A stretch of DNA of 64,000 nucleotides from an uncultured Spirochaetaceae bacterium (GCA_944389145.1 CALXLH010000012.1:44596-108595), one strand, 5' to 3'. Positions 7,758-16,671 are shown, counted from the stretch's first letter. Made by a program: numbers and translations. Notes: generated from the letters alone by a model not told the origin.

Positions 7758-8840
7758 ATGATCGATGTTTCTGATCTCATCGGACGCCATATAAAGCCAG
7801 ACGATCTTGAAGCATGGTGCAGATCTGCAATGATAAAGAATGGATTATCAGAATCTGACGCAAGGATCGCCGCTGATATATTCACGTCTGCAGACACGCG
7901 TGGAATCCACAGCCATGGAACCAGGCAGATCCGCCAGTTAATGAATAACATAAAGGATGGTAGGATCAATCCACATGCAAAGCCTGAGATATTCATTGAT
8001 CTTCCTGCAGCAGCGATAATCGATGGCAACAATGCGATGCCTACTACAAACGCGGCGGAGGGAATGAGAATCGCTATCGAAAAAGCGAAGACCCAGGGAA
8101 TAGGATTCACGGGAGTACGGAATTCAAGTCATATCGGCGCTCTTAGCTACTATCCTATAATGGCAGCAAAGGCCGGAATGATAGGATTCGCAATGACGAA
8201 CACGGATCCTTGGATGACAGTACCGGGGGGCAAGGGCCCGATAATGGGAACTAATCCTATTGCGTATGCCGTGCCAAATGGCAACAAGGAACCGATATTC
8301 CTTGACATCGCCACTAGCTCGATAGCCGTAACGAAGATACTTTCCATGAAGGCTGTCGGCAAGAAGCTACCGGAGAAATGGCTTGTGGACGAGAATGGTA
8401 TCCCAACCGATGATCCTTCTGGATATCCCGAGAAAGGCGCGCTGCTACCGATGTCCATGCATAAGGGATACGGGCTTGCATTATTAGTCGAGATCCTCGT
8501 ATCTGCTCTCTCTGGGGCAGCTTCGCTAAGCAGCATAAACTGCTGGCTGAATGATACGCCGAAGTTTGCCAATGAAGGCCATGCCTTCATGGCGATAAAC
8601 GTAGAGGCATTGGCTGGCAACAAGGAATTCCAGGAAAGGCTGGACAAGATCACGAACGAAATCCTCAGCGCACCAAAGGCAAAGGGAGGCAAGATCATGA
8701 TGCCAGGGGATATAGAGCATGAGAAACGGATGAAGGCCTATGCTGAAGGCCTTGATTTGCCCGATTATGTCCTAGTCAACCTCAGAGGATTGGCACAGGA
8801 CATCAACGAAGAAGACGAATTCAATAGCATGTTCTTCTAA
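7758..8840 (+). CDS. Ldh_2-family NAD(P)-dependent malate/lactate/ureidoglycolate-type dehydrogenase
   Basis: 360 aa. The start at 7758 is preferred over 7752 because GGAGG ends 7 nt before it but only 1 nt before the upstream ATG. Family motifs are clear: ADTRGIHSHGTRQI (catalytic His region, about 45-58), VRNSSHIGA, MGTNPIAYAVP, LDIATSSIA, and the Lys-Gly-Tyr-Gly segment KGYGLALLVEIL. The family oxidises or reduces 2-hydroxy/2-oxo acids (for example YiaK, ComC, AllD) and is unrelated to Rossmann-fold lactate dehydrogenase. Last gene of the operon, probably performing the first or a side redox step on the imported acid. Confidence 0.87.
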   Translation: MIDVSDLIGRHIKPDDLEAWCRSAMIKNGLSESDARIAADIFTSADTRGIHSHGTRQIRQLMNNIKDGRINPHAKPEIFIDLPAAAIIDGNNAMPTTNAAEGMRIAIEKAKTQGIGFTGVRNSSHIGALSYYPIMAAKAGMIGFAMTNTDPWMTVPGGKGPIMGTNPIAYAVPNGNKEPIFLDIATSSIAVTKILSMKAVGKKLPEKWLVDENGIPTDDPSGYPEKGALLPMSMHKGYGLALLVEILVSALSGAASLSSINCWLNDTPKFANEGHAFMAINVEALAGNKEFQERLDKITNEILSAPKAKGGKIMMPGDIEHEKRMKAYAEGLDLPDYVLVNLRGLAQDINEEDEFNSMFF

Positions 8841-8862
8841 TACAACTATCGATAGGCTCAAT

Positions 8863-8893
8863 GCTCCATCGTCCTCCATGCGATGGAGCTTTT
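8863..8893 (+). terminator. Rho-independent terminator of the sugar-acid operon
   Basis: A 9-bp perfect stem, GCTCCATCG / CGATGGAGC, with a 9-nt loop, is followed by TTTT, 22 nt after the dehydrogenase stop. Confidence 0.85.
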
Positions 8894-8921
8894 CTACTAA
8901 GAAGGTAATCCAGCCAGAATA

Positions 8922-8959
8922 TTACGGAGATTCAGTACTAATAGTAGTAAATTCCGTAA
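8922..8959. repeat. Inverted repeat upstream of the ATPase gene
   Basis: TTACGGA (8922-8928) and TCCGTAA (8953-8959) form a 7-bp inverted repeat with a 24-nt spacer just upstream of the -10 box of the next gene. It could be an operator or a cruciform; function unknown. Confidence 0.35.
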
Positions 8960-8967
8960 ATTGATGA

Positions 8968-8980
8968 TAGTATTTAACTG
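8968..8980 (+). promoter_or_regulatory. -10 box adjacent to start codon (leaderless ATPase gene)
   Basis: An extended -10, TGA-TAGTAT (hexamer 8968-8973), is 7 nt before the ATG at 8981 and there is no Shine-Dalgarno sequence. The transcript is expected to start at or 1 nt before the ATG. Confidence 0.55.
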
Positions 8981-10168
8981 ATGATACGAAGACTGATCGA
9001 ACAGCAGATTATCCAATCGATGCATGATTTCCCATCGGTTACCATATATGGGCCTCGCCAATGCGGAAAGACAACGACAGCAAGAAGCCTCTTCCCGGAC
9101 TTCAGCTATGCCAACCTTGAGGACATCAACGTCAGGAGGCTTGCCACTGATGATCCTGAAGGATTCTTCGCTCGTTTCCCCGAACCAGTGATAATCGATG
9201 AGATACAGAGGGTTCCAGAACTCCTTTCTACGGTACAGGTCCGGATAGACAGGACAGATAAGAAAGGCCTATACATATTCACCGGAAGCCAGCAGGTATC
9301 ACTCAGGGAGGCAGTATCACAATCACTGGCAGGAAGGACATCTATACTCAATATGCTTCCCCTTTCCCTGAAGGAACTGAGCATGAGCGGAATCAGGCTA
9401 TCCCGTGATGTTCAGCTACTGGCTGGGAATATGCCATATATGTTCGCCAATGACGGCATCGCTCCATCAGAGTATTACAGGAATTACATCGAGACATACC
9501 TTGAGAGGGATATCGCGATGCAGAATCAGGTGCATGATATGAGAGCCTTCGAGAAGCTACTGCATCTCCTTGCCTCCCGTATAGGGCAGCTTGTCAATGA
9601 ATCATCATTGGCCGCTGATGCCGGCATAAGCGTGAAGACACTAAAAGGATGGCTATCGATACTTGAATCCACGCATATCATCTATATGCTCAAACCATGG
9701 TGTTCTTCAAGGACAGGACAGGAAGTCAAGACGCCGAAGATCTACTTCTGCGACACAGGCATCGCCTCCTATCTCCTTGGGATAGAGACACCAGAACAGA
9801 TGAACAGGGATCCTCTGATGGGACAGGTATTCGAGAACCTGATCGTGATGGAAGCGCTGAAGGCAGAGTACGACAGTAATATCATCGATGGCCTGTACTT
9901 CTTCCGCAACAGCAATGGCGTTGAGGTGGATATCATCCACAAAAGGCCAGAGGGTATGAACCTCTTTGAAGTGAAATCCTCGATGAGCATAAGCAGGGAC
10001 TTCCTGAAGGGAATCGATTTCTATAAGAGGAAGTACGGGGCGGCATCAGGAACGATCATATATGCGGGAGAGGATTGCCCGGAATACCTCGGATACGGAT
10101 TCAGGAACTTCCATGACGCCTATGATCTCTTCACGCCCAAAAGAGAGAAGTTCCGTCTGAATCTCTGA
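8981..10168 (+). CDS. AAA_14/DUF4143 family ATPase
   Basis: 395 aa. The N-terminal P-loop domain has Walker A YGPRQCGKTT (about 23-32) and Walker B PVIIDEIQRVPELL (about 68-81), followed by a sensor-like FTGSQQ. The C-terminal DUF4143 part (about 210-390) includes CDTGIASYLLGIE and the nuclease-like ending VEVDIIHKRPEGMNLFEVKSS, which resembles a PD-(D/E)XK core (D-x-E-V-K). These widespread ATPases are of unknown function and often stand alone or pair with toxins. There is no partner gene here. Transcription appears leaderless. Confidence 0.85.
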   Translation: MIRRLIEQQIIQSMHDFPSVTIYGPRQCGKTTTARSLFPDFSYANLEDINVRRLATDDPEGFFARFPEPVIIDEIQRVPELLSTVQVRIDRTDKKGLYIFTGSQQVSLREAVSQSLAGRTSILNMLPLSLKELSMSGIRLSRDVQLLAGNMPYMFANDGIAPSEYYRNYIETYLERDIAMQNQVHDMRAFEKLLHLLASRIGQLVNESSLAADAGISVKTLKGWLSILESTHIIYMLKPWCSSRTGQEVKTPKIYFCDTGIASYLLGIETPEQMNRDPLMGQVFENLIVMEALKAEYDSNIIDGLYFFRNSNGVEVDIIHKRPEGMNLFEVKSSMSISRDFLKGIDFYKRKYGAASGTIIYAGEDCPEYLGYGFRNFHDAYDLFTPKREKFRLNL

Positions 10169-10169
10169 T

Positions 10170-10194
10170 AAGGCCGAGAACGATTCCCGGCCTT
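10170..10194. terminator. Bidirectional terminator between ATPase and thyX
   Basis: AAGGCCG / CGGCCTT stem around an 11-nt loop between convergent genes, with A/T residues on both sides. Confidence 0.65.
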
Positions 10195-10205
10195 GATCAC
10201 TTAAT

Positions 10206-11027
10206 TCATTTACACAGCTTTTCCTGGAGTATCTCCATCTCCCGCTTCTCCAGGCCGCTCTCCCTGCCATCAAGCATGGCCTTCACGGCCTCCTTCTCAC
10301 GCCCGGAAAGCGTGATGCTGCTTACCCTGTGATTCTCGAATGCCTCGGTGGCAATCGGACAGACGGTACGGATGATATCGAGTATTACGCGGGCATAGCA
10401 CCTGATCTCATACTGTGCATGGCTGTCGAGACGGAGCTGCAGGAAATGGAAGAGATTGTGCAGATCCATCTGCCAGTAGAACTCAGTATAGAGGGACAGA
10501 GGCAGGTTTATCCTCGATATCTCCCTGGCGATACCCATATCAAGGAGGGCATGATAATCCTCAAAGGCCCTCTCGTTATCAGAATGCATGAGGGCAATGA
10601 CCTTCTCTGCAGTCTCGCTATCCACGGGCTCATCCTTACGTCCCTGCTTGTTGTCCTCGCTCTGCAGCGCGATATGCTCCGGATCAGGGACATAACACTC
10701 ATCCTTCATCACGGAATAGCGCCCTGATATCTCATTCATCCTCGCGGTACGATGCCTTACCCACTGCCTGGCGACGAATATCGGCATCTTTACATGAAAG
10801 GTGAAGACGACCTGCTCGAACGGCGATGTATGGTCATTGCGGAGAAGGTAGTTTATCAGTCCCTTGTCCTGCCTGTATGTCTTGGTACCCGCTCCATAGC
10901 TGACACGCGCGGACTGAACGATGCGGCTATCGGAACCCATATAATCGACGAGGCGTACGAAGCCATGGTCAAGAACGGGGAATTCCTTGTCAAGTATGGC
11001 CTCAGCGGCCTCCACTATATCATGCAT
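10206..11027 (-). CDS. thyX: Flavin-dependent thymidylate synthase ThyX
   Basis: 273 aa. The ThyX signature RHR-x7-S is exact (R91-H92-R93 ... S101, RHRTARMNEIS). It makes dTMP from dUMP using FAD and methylene-tetrahydrofolate, without the classical ThyA serine/cysteine chemistry. Other family positions such as the N-terminal arginine-rich dUMP-binding region RVSYGAGTK (41-49) are present. A strong ribosome site (GGAGGG) precedes the ATG at 11027. It is the third gene of a malQ-rsmE-thyX run, 8 nt after rsmE, probably co-transcribed. Confidence 0.93.
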   Translation of the reverse strand: MHDIVEAAEAILDKEFPVLDHGFVRLVDYMGSDSRIVQSARVSYGAGTKTYRQDKGLINYLLRNDHTSPFEQVVFTFHVKMPIFVARQWVRHRTARMNEISGRYSVMKDECYVPDPEHIALQSEDNKQGRKDEPVDSETAEKVIALMHSDNERAFEDYHALLDMGIAREISRINLPLSLYTEFYWQMDLHNLFHFLQLRLDSHAQYEIRCYARVILDIIRTVCPIATEAFENHRVSSITLSGREKEAVKAMLDGRESGLEKREMEILQEKLCK

Positions 11028-11035
11028 AAGCCCTC

Positions 11036-11743
11036 CTAAACATATCCCATGCGGGAAAGAGCGAGCGCCACTCCTGCCACTGCCGCAGTCTCGGTCCTCA
11101 ATATCCTTGATCCGAGAAGAGCGCTCCTATAACCGGAATCCAGGAAGAGCGCGCGCTCCCTGCCGGACCATCCTCTCTCCGGTCCGACCGCGATAGCCAC
11201 CCGCTTTCCCTTGATATCCATCCCTGATAATGGCACGGCTCCGATGGCGTTATCAAGCAATATGAGCTCATCGGCATCCACAGCCTTGATCGCATCCTCC
11301 GCAGACCGGCAGAGCATGACGCTGCTCACTCCTGTCATTCCAGCCTGCGCCGCTCCATCGAGCAGGATCTTCTCATACTCCTTATCGCGATAGAGGGAAG
11401 CGTCAAGATAGCTCTTCTCCCCAAGATCGGAGACAGGAAGCACGATACGCTCGACACCAAGAGAGACTGCCTCCCGGAGTATACGCCGCATGCATATAGG
11501 CCTTACCTGGGCACAGATGAGCGTCAGAGGATAAAGCGCCGACCCATCACGCTCAGCCGCGAACGCTATCTCCATGCCTTCCGATGACAGCCTCGTTATC
11601 GTGGCAGTCCCCATGTCAGAGCCTATGATTCCGGCCCGGAAGCTGTCACCTTCCCCTAAGTGAAGGATACACGTTATATGCTTAAGCCTCTCATCGCCAG
11701 GAGGAAAGTGATTCTCTCCCGGCTTCAGGAGCACGATGTTCAA
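11036..11743 (-). CDS. rsmE: 16S rRNA (uracil(1498)-N(3))-methyltransferase RsmE
   Basis: 235 aa, family-typical. It is a SPOUT-fold methyltransferase that methylates U1498 of 16S rRNA using S-adenosylmethionine. The knot signatures are present: IAVGPERGWSGRER (about 186-199) and LLGSRILRTETAAVA near the C-terminus. The N-terminal PUA-like part binds RNA. The start overlaps the malQ stop by 4 nt. Confidence 0.92.
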   Translation of the reverse strand: MNIVLLKPGENHFPPGDERLKHITCILHLGEGDSFRAGIIGSDMGTATITRLSSEGMEIAFAAERDGSALYPLTLICAQVRPICMRRILREAVSLGVERIVLPVSDLGEKSYLDASLYRDKEYEKILLDGAAQAGMTGVSSVMLCRSAEDAIKAVDADELILLDNAIGAVPLSGMDIKGKRVAIAVGPERGWSGRERALFLDSGYRSALLGSRILRTETAAVAGVALALSRMGYV

Positions 11744-13254
11744 ATCTCCGCCCTCCCATAGAGCTCAGAGTAATATCTGACGGTGGCCATCGCAGGAGTA
11801 TGAAGATCCTCCTTTCCCATCTTCCATGACCAGTTTGAGGAGCCGCAGGTAGATGGCACGTTCATGCGAGCTTCCGCGCCTAATGACAGCACATCCTGCA
11901 TCGGGAATATCACCCACATCGCATGAGAGGCCATCAAGGCCCGTATCATCTTCCAGACAACCTCTCCATCGGAGCATTCAAGATAGCGGCGCACATAGTC
12001 CTTCATGCCATCATCAAGCTCATCGTACCATCCTCGCGTGGTGTTGTTGTCATGCGTTCCAGTATAAGCCACCGAAAGCCTCTGGCAATTATGCGGAAGA
12101 TATGGGTTTCCAGTCTGCCACTTACCGTTATCGAATGCAAAGGCGAACTGGGCAATCTTCATTCCAGGGAACCCGTTGCGGTCCCTAAGCTCCTCAACCT
12201 CAGGCGTTATGACGCCAAGGTCCTCGGCTATTATCGGAAGGTCATCCCCGAGTGCTTTCCTGACAGCATCGAAAAGCTCCTGTCCCGGGCTCTTCACCCA
12301 TTTGCCGTTCATTGCCGTCACCTCACCCTTCGGGACGACCCAGCAGGCCTCAAAGCCGCGGAAATGGTCGACGCGCACGATATCGAAAAGGCGGAAGTTC
12401 TCCCTGAAGCGTTCTATCCACCACCTGAAGCCTGTCTTCCTATGCTCCTCCCAGCGATAGAGAGGGTTGCCCCACAGCTGGCCGGTAGCGGAGAAGGCGT
12501 CAGGCGGTACCCCGGAAGATGCCTCCTGCTGCCCTTCTTCGTCAATAAGCAGAAGCTTCCTCTCAGACCAGGCATCGGATGAATCGGGAGCGATGAATAT
12601 CGGGATGTCCCCTATTATCGAGATTCCCTTCTCATTAGCATATGCCTTGAGCTTCATATACTGCCTGCGGAAGAAGAACTGCAATACCTTATAGACCTCA
12701 ATCTCCCTAGAGAGCTCCTGTCTCTTCTCCTCCAGGGCCTTGCGATCCCTGTCACGCAGGCCTTCAGGCCACATAAGGAACCAGCGGGAATCCCCTATCT
12801 CATCGGTAATCGCCTGGAACATGGCATAATCATCAAGCCACCAGGCCTCCTCCTCGACGAATCTGTCATATGCCCGGCGCTCTGCGTCCTTCGTGCCAAG
12901 GAATGCTCCGGCAGCCTTACGTAGCAGAGGCATCTTCAGCTCCCTGGCCGCCCCATAATCCACGCGCGCTGCCTCCGGAGCCTTCCGGAGCACATCCTCC
13001 ACATCCAGATAGCCATCAAGATACAGCGACCTGGGCGATATCATAAGCTCATTGCCCGCAAAGGCAGAACGGGAAGCATACGGGCTATCCCCATAGCCTG
13101 TCGGACCAAGCGGAAGCATCTGCCAGAGCGCGACCTTACCCTCCGCAAGGAGATCAACGAATCCATACGCATTCTCTCCGAGATCTCCAACTCCATAATC
13201 AGACGGCAATGATGTTATGTGCATCAGCACACCGGTTTTCCTTGTCTTATCCAT
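11740..13254 (-). CDS. malQ: 4-alpha-glucanotransferase (amylomaltase)
   Basis: 504 aa from the ATG at 13254. An open frame extends to 13323, but MalQ homology begins right after MDKTRKTGVLMHITSLPSD, so the added N-terminus is not supported. It is a GH77 disproportionating enzyme that transfers maltosyl or longer glucan units. Catalytic motifs visible: RVDHFRGF (nucleophile Asp), IIAEDLG (acid/base Glu) and AYTGTHDNNT (transition-state Asp). There is no Shine-Dalgarno; TATAAT lies 7 nt upstream of the ATG, so the mRNA is probably leaderless. First gene before rsmE and thyX. Confidence 0.93.
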   Translation of the reverse strand: MDKTRKTGVLMHITSLPSDYGVGDLGENAYGFVDLLAEGKVALWQMLPLGPTGYGDSPYASRSAFAGNELMISPRSLYLDGYLDVEDVLRKAPEAARVDYGAARELKMPLLRKAAGAFLGTKDAERRAYDRFVEEEAWWLDDYAMFQAITDEIGDSRWFLMWPEGLRDRDRKALEEKRQELSREIEVYKVLQFFFRRQYMKLKAYANEKGISIIGDIPIFIAPDSSDAWSERKLLLIDEEGQQEASSGVPPDAFSATGQLWGNPLYRWEEHRKTGFRWWIERFRENFRLFDIVRVDHFRGFEACWVVPKGEVTAMNGKWVKSPGQELFDAVRKALGDDLPIIAEDLGVITPEVEELRDRNGFPGMKIAQFAFAFDNGKWQTGNPYLPHNCQRLSVAYTGTHDNNTTRGWYDELDDGMKDYVRRYLECSDGEVVWKMIRALMASHAMWVIFPMQDVLSLGAEARMNVPSTCGSSNWSWKMGKEDLHTPAMATVRYYSELYGRAEI

Positions 13255-13267
13255 GATTCCCATTATA
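13255..13267 (-). promoter_or_regulatory. -10 box adjacent to start codon (leaderless malQ)
   Basis: A perfect TATAAT (13267-13262 on the minus strand) is followed by 7 nt and then the malQ ATG. No ribosome site lies between them and the -35 is weak. Confidence 0.55.
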
Positions 13268-13369
13268 AGCGAACAAGGGGCCGTAGCACTATCGGATGCG
13301 CAAATAATCGCATCAGGAGGCATTTTTCGATTCTGTAAGTTTTTTTTACATGACTTCTAAAACCTCTGA

Positions 13370-13381
13370 TAGAATAAGTAC
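13370..13381 (+). promoter_or_regulatory. -10 box adjacent to start codon (leaderless carD)
   Basis: An extended -10, TGA-TAGAAT (hexamer 13370-13375), is followed by 6 nt and the carD ATG, which places the A of ATG at the predicted +1. No Shine-Dalgarno. Confidence 0.6.
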
Positions 13382-13873
13382 ATGAATAGCACGGAGATAA
13401 ACGCGATCTTCAATATCGGCGACAGTGTCGTGTACCCCCTTCAGGGCGTCGGATGCATACTCGCCAGGGAAAAAAGGAACTCCCGCGAGTATTACAGGGT
13501 CCAGATCGCCTCATCTGAAATGGACGTGCTATTGCCTGTGGAAAAGGCCTCGGAAATAGGCCTGAGGCATCTGGCCACCATAACCGAGGCGAAGAAAGCG
13601 CTCTCATCCCTATCAACGAAGCGTGAGATGGGCAAGGTGGACTGGAAGCAGAGGCTGCTGATAAATCAGGAGCTGATGCGGGAAGGTTCCATGACAGCCG
13701 TTGCCAATGTCGTGAATTCGCTCTACCGGAGATCAAAGGTGAAGGAGCTTCCAGTACAGGAGCGCAAGCTATATGACAGCGCGCTGACCCTCCTTGTTGA
13801 TGAATCCTCTTCTGTGCTAGGAATAAGCGCGGAGGAAGTGAAGAAGAAGATCTTCTCTAGGCTTGAGAAATGA
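13382..13873 (+). CDS. CarD-family transcriptional regulator
   Basis: 163 aa. The N-terminal CarD/CdnL RNA-polymerase-interacting Tudor-like domain includes FNIGDSVVYPLQGVGCI (about 10-26). A helical C-terminal domain follows (LYRRSKVKELPVQERKLYD, about 118-136), resembling the region that contacts the promoter upstream fork. CarD proteins bind the RNA polymerase beta subunit and stabilise open complexes, often at rRNA promoters. In spirochaetes the gene is commonly beside ispD-ispF, as here: the stop overlaps ispD as ATGA. It probably has a leaderless start. Confidence 0.9.
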   Translation: MNSTEINAIFNIGDSVVYPLQGVGCILAREKRNSREYYRVQIASSEMDVLLPVEKASEIGLRHLATITEAKKALSSLSTKREMGKVDWKQRLLINQELMREGSMTAVANVVNSLYRRSKVKELPVQERKLYDSALTLLVDESSSVLGISAEEVKKKIFSRLEK

Positions 13874-14664
13874 CAATACCAAGAATCGCGGCTGTCATAA
13901 CGGCAGCGGGAGCATCATCAAGATTCACGAAGGATCTCGGAATAGATGTGAAGAAAGAATACCTGTCTATCGACGGGCACAGCGTTCTCTACAGGGCTAC
14001 GAAGCCGTTCTATGAGATACCCTCGCTATCGGCAGTAGTCGTAACCTGCCCAGCTGGAAGCGAGGATGAGGCAGCAGTAGCCCTTGAGGATATCATGGAC
14101 ATAGCGACGGTGCCGCTTATGATAGTCCCAGGGGGAGTCACGAGAAAGGAATCGGTAAGGCTTGCGCTTGAGAAGCTCAGGGAGATGCCGGCCTCGTTTG
14201 AATATGTGGCTATCCACGACGGGGCAAGGCCTTTCATAGAGAGCGCCGCGATCATCCGCACGCTTGCAGCTGCCACGATAGCAGGAGGAGCCGTACCGGT
14301 GCTTCCCATAACCGACGCGGTAAAGCGCATAGGCACTGATGGCATGTTCTCCGAAGGCATAGAGAAGAAAGGACTCGTGACGGTGCAGACGCCGCAGATA
14401 TTCCGTGCCGATGAGATATTCGATGCATATGACCGCTTCCCGCTTCCGGAGGCCGATGACGATGTGCAGGTACATATGTGGGCGGGCTACAGGTCCACAT
14501 TCTCGATAGGAAGCCCCGATAACAGGAAGATCACGTTCTGCGATGATATCCCGGATGCCAAGGAACAGGCAGGGCACTACCTCAGCGAGAGGGAAGAGGG
14601 AAGGCGCAGTGCCAAGGCCTCCAGGCGCATGAGGGAACTGATGATGAAAGGAGATGAGGAGTGA
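13870..14664 (+). CDS. ispD: 2-C-methyl-D-erythritol 4-phosphate cytidylyltransferase
   Basis: 264 aa, a little longer than E. coli IspD because of a basic C-terminal tail. It catalyses the CTP-dependent third step of the MEP isoprenoid pathway. The nucleotide loop is AAVITAAGASSRF (about 7-19) with K27 or K28 in the following VKKEYL; family motifs VAIHDGARPF (about 117-126) and PITDAVKRI are present. It overlaps carD upstream and ispF downstream, so it belongs to one operon supplying isoprenoid precursors. Confidence 0.92.
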   Translation: MTIPRIAAVITAAGASSRFTKDLGIDVKKEYLSIDGHSVLYRATKPFYEIPSLSAVVVTCPAGSEDEAAVALEDIMDIATVPLMIVPGGVTRKESVRLALEKLREMPASFEYVAIHDGARPFIESAAIIRTLAAATIAGGAVPVLPITDAVKRIGTDGMFSEGIEKKGLVTVQTPQIFRADEIFDAYDRFPLPEADDDVQVHMWAGYRSTFSIGSPDNRKITFCDDIPDAKEQAGHYLSEREEGRRSAKASRRMRELMMKGDEE

Positions 14665-15119
14665 GGATCGGACTGGGCAAGGATAGCCACAGGCTCATAG
14701 AAGGCCGCCCCCTTCTCCTCGGGGGCGTTGTCATTCCGTCAGAGAAGGGAGAGGATGGGCATTCTGACGGGGATGTGCTGATCCATGCCATCGCCGATGC
14801 CATCCTGGGAGCCCTCGGCATGGAGGACATAGGCCATCTCTGGCCAGACACCGATCCTCAGCTGAAGGGCATGGACTCCGCGATCATCGCAAGGAAGGTC
14901 GGAGAGCTTGCATCGGGAAGGATAGAGAACATCGACACGGTAGTGACGCTTGAGCGACCCAAGCTCGGGCCATATAAGGGCAGGATACGGAAGAACCTCG
15001 CATCCCTTCTTTCCATCGGGGAAGAGAGCATCACAATCAAGGCAAAGACAGCGGAAGGCCTTGACGCTGCAGGCCGGGGCGAAGCGATAGAGGCAGAGGC
15101 CATCGTGCTGCTAAGATAG
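14661..15119 (+). CDS. ispF: 2-C-methyl-D-erythritol 2,4-cyclodiphosphate synthase
   Basis: 152 aa. The GTG start at 14661 overlaps the ispD stop (GTGA) with GGAGATGAGGA upstream. Metal ligands are visible in GKDSHRL (D8, H10) and in DGHSDGDVLIHAIADAILGA (His and Asp at about 33-37 and His 42). The C-terminal KAKTAEGLDAAGRGEAIEA is the trimer/hydrophobic-pocket signature. Separate IspD and IspF proteins overlap here, whereas some bacteria fuse them. Last gene of the carD-ispD-ispF operon. Confidence 0.94.
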   Translation: MRIGLGKDSHRLIEGRPLLLGGVVIPSEKGEDGHSDGDVLIHAIADAILGALGMEDIGHLWPDTDPQLKGMDSAIIARKVGELASGRIENIDTVVTLERPKLGPYKGRIRKNLASLLSIGEESITIKAKTAEGLDAAGRGEAIEAEAIVLLR

Positions 15120-15148
15120 GAGAAGCCGCCTTGCGGCGGCCTCTTCTC
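15120..15148. terminator. Terminator between ispF and the KaiC-like gene
   Basis: GAGAAG-CCGCC / GGCGG-C-CTTCTC hairpin with a TTGC loop, directly after the ispF stop and touching the stop of the convergent gene. It probably serves both. Confidence 0.75.
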
Positions 15149-15854
15149 ACTTCGATATAAGCATCGTCTTCGGGTCCAGGTTGACCTTCATCGGCTTCGG
15201 TACATTCTGGTGGTGCGCCCTGACGACTGTCAGTACGACCTTATCGATCTTCTCATCGTATTTGAGTGCAAGAAGGACATCAATCAGATCATAGTATTTG
15301 AGAAGGGTATTAGGCACGCCATTCTCATCATATACGACATCCGGACGTACTGGAGAAACGCTGAACCATACCTCAAGGTTCATCTTCTTCGCGAACTCCT
15401 TGATCTTCGCGATGTCATCCTCATCGGCAACGGTGAGCTTGTAGCCATCGAAGAGTATGGCATCAGCCTTGAATGACCCCTGATTGATGAGGGACTCAAG
15501 CGAAGAGAGTACCTTCTCTACAGGAACCTGCTCCTGGGAGAAGTTCATTACTACCCTGTTCGAAAGGATGGAGTTATATACCATCGCGGCATCGTCCAGC
15601 GACTGGAGCTCTGCGATCTCCCTGAATACTTCCTTATACCAGTTTATGACATGCTCGACGTTTCCGGAAAACGAAACATGGATGACACTCTCGCCCTTGA
15701 AGAGCTTATCTGTCGCAAGATGAACCAGGCATGCGGTCTTTCCAAGGCCGTGTCTGGAAACGATCACTCCGAGATTGCCCTTGCCCAGTCCTCCGTTGAT
15801 CGATTCCTCGAACACGCGAAGCGGGCTTACGCTATTCAATTCCTTGATATCCAT
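15147..15854 (-). CDS. KaiC/RecA-like P-loop ATPase, function unknown
   Basis: 235 aa from the ATG at 15854, 6 nt after GGAGG; a GTG two codons upstream lacks such spacing. It has a Walker A-like loop SRHGLGKTACLVHLA near residues 33-47 and a hydrophobic Walker B-like strand ADAILFDGYKL near 130-140. The fold resembles single-domain KaiC/RecA proteins, soluble and without a signal peptide. An extended -10 (TGA-TAGAAT) precedes it by about 35 nt. The gene is monocistronic between terminators. I do not recognise a specific role. Confidence 0.75.
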   Translation of the reverse strand: MDIKELNSVSPLRVFEESINGGLGKGNLGVIVSRHGLGKTACLVHLATDKLFKGESVIHVSFSGNVEHVINWYKEVFREIAELQSLDDAAMVYNSILSNRVVMNFSQEQVPVEKVLSSLESLINQGSFKADAILFDGYKLTVADEDDIAKIKEFAKKMNLEVWFSVSPVRPDVVYDENGVPNTLLKYYDLIDVLLALKYDEKIDKVVLTVVRAHHQNVPKPMKVNLDPKTMLISK

Positions 15855-15984
15855 TAGCACCTCCTAGATCTTTGATACATTCTATCATGCCGATCAGCGA
15901 AACACACGTCTTTTTGCAAAAATCGACACGAAGATCATAGATGCAGGAGCATACCCATACAGGCAATGGAATACCTTATGAGCC

Positions 15985-16587
15985 TCAGATCGCAGGATCG
16001 GAACTCAGGACAAGGCTGTCGGTGGCCAGAGGAGTTGAGATGGCGGCACTCACGGCGGCGCAGAGCGCATAGAGAGAATATGATATGTCATGCCGGATGC
16101 CATGGGTACCGCCGAGGTACTCCTCATGAAGGCGCATGAGCCACGACATGGAGAACTCCTTGCCTGTCACGTACGGAAGCTGCGAGAGGCCAAGGCTCCT
16201 CTCAAGATGCCTGTGCAGCTCATGCTCATACTCCATATGCTCTGCAAGCGTTCCCGAAAAGCATGAATTGTGAGGGTATGTGAATGAATCCACGAGATAA
16301 TGGCAGAGACGTCCAAGATGGAAATACATCAGGATCGGCAGATCAGAGGACAGGGCCTTGGACGACAGTTCGGATATGAACGACGAGATGTTGTCCCAGC
16401 TATGGCCGTTGACGCCACGCCCCTGCCTGAATCCCCTGAAATAGGTAACCGGAATGCAGTCAGGCTCAGCCGATCCGGCGATGAACGCCTTACATGCCAG
16501 CCATGAGAAGGAGAACTCCTCTGCTATATGTCTTGCTATTACTATGTGGCTTATCAGTCTCATCCCAAGCCATGATGCAATATTCAC
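15985..16587 (-). CDS. Zinc-dependent phospholipase C-like family protein
   Basis: About 200 aa, all-alpha. The pattern matches the bacterial zinc-dependent phospholipase C/S1-P1-like fold: SHIVIARHIAEE, then FIAGSAEPDC (Gly-Ser-x-x-Pro-Asp), GHSWDN, and LGRLCHYLVDSFTYPHN, all containing His and Asp placed as metal ligands. No signal peptide is evident. Most such short homologues are uncharacterised intracellular hydrolases. The start is uncertain: a GTG at 16587 opens the frame and an ATG eight codons later is also possible; neither has a good ribosome site. Confidence 0.7.
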   Translation of the reverse strand: MNIASWLGMRLISHIVIARHIAEEFSFSWLACKAFIAGSAEPDCIPVTYFRGFRQGRGVNGHSWDNISSFISELSSKALSSDLPILMYFHLGRLCHYLVDSFTYPHNSCFSGTLAEHMEYEHELHRHLERSLGLSQLPYVTGKEFSMSWLMRLHEEYLGGTHGIRHDISYSLYALCAAVSAAISTPLATDSLVLSSDPAI

Positions 16588-16671
16588 ATGAATTATTCGA
16601 TACTAAATGGTTAAGAAATAAAGAAATTTCCGATTATTTCATTACTCACATCAAGTAGAATGGGAGAAAAC

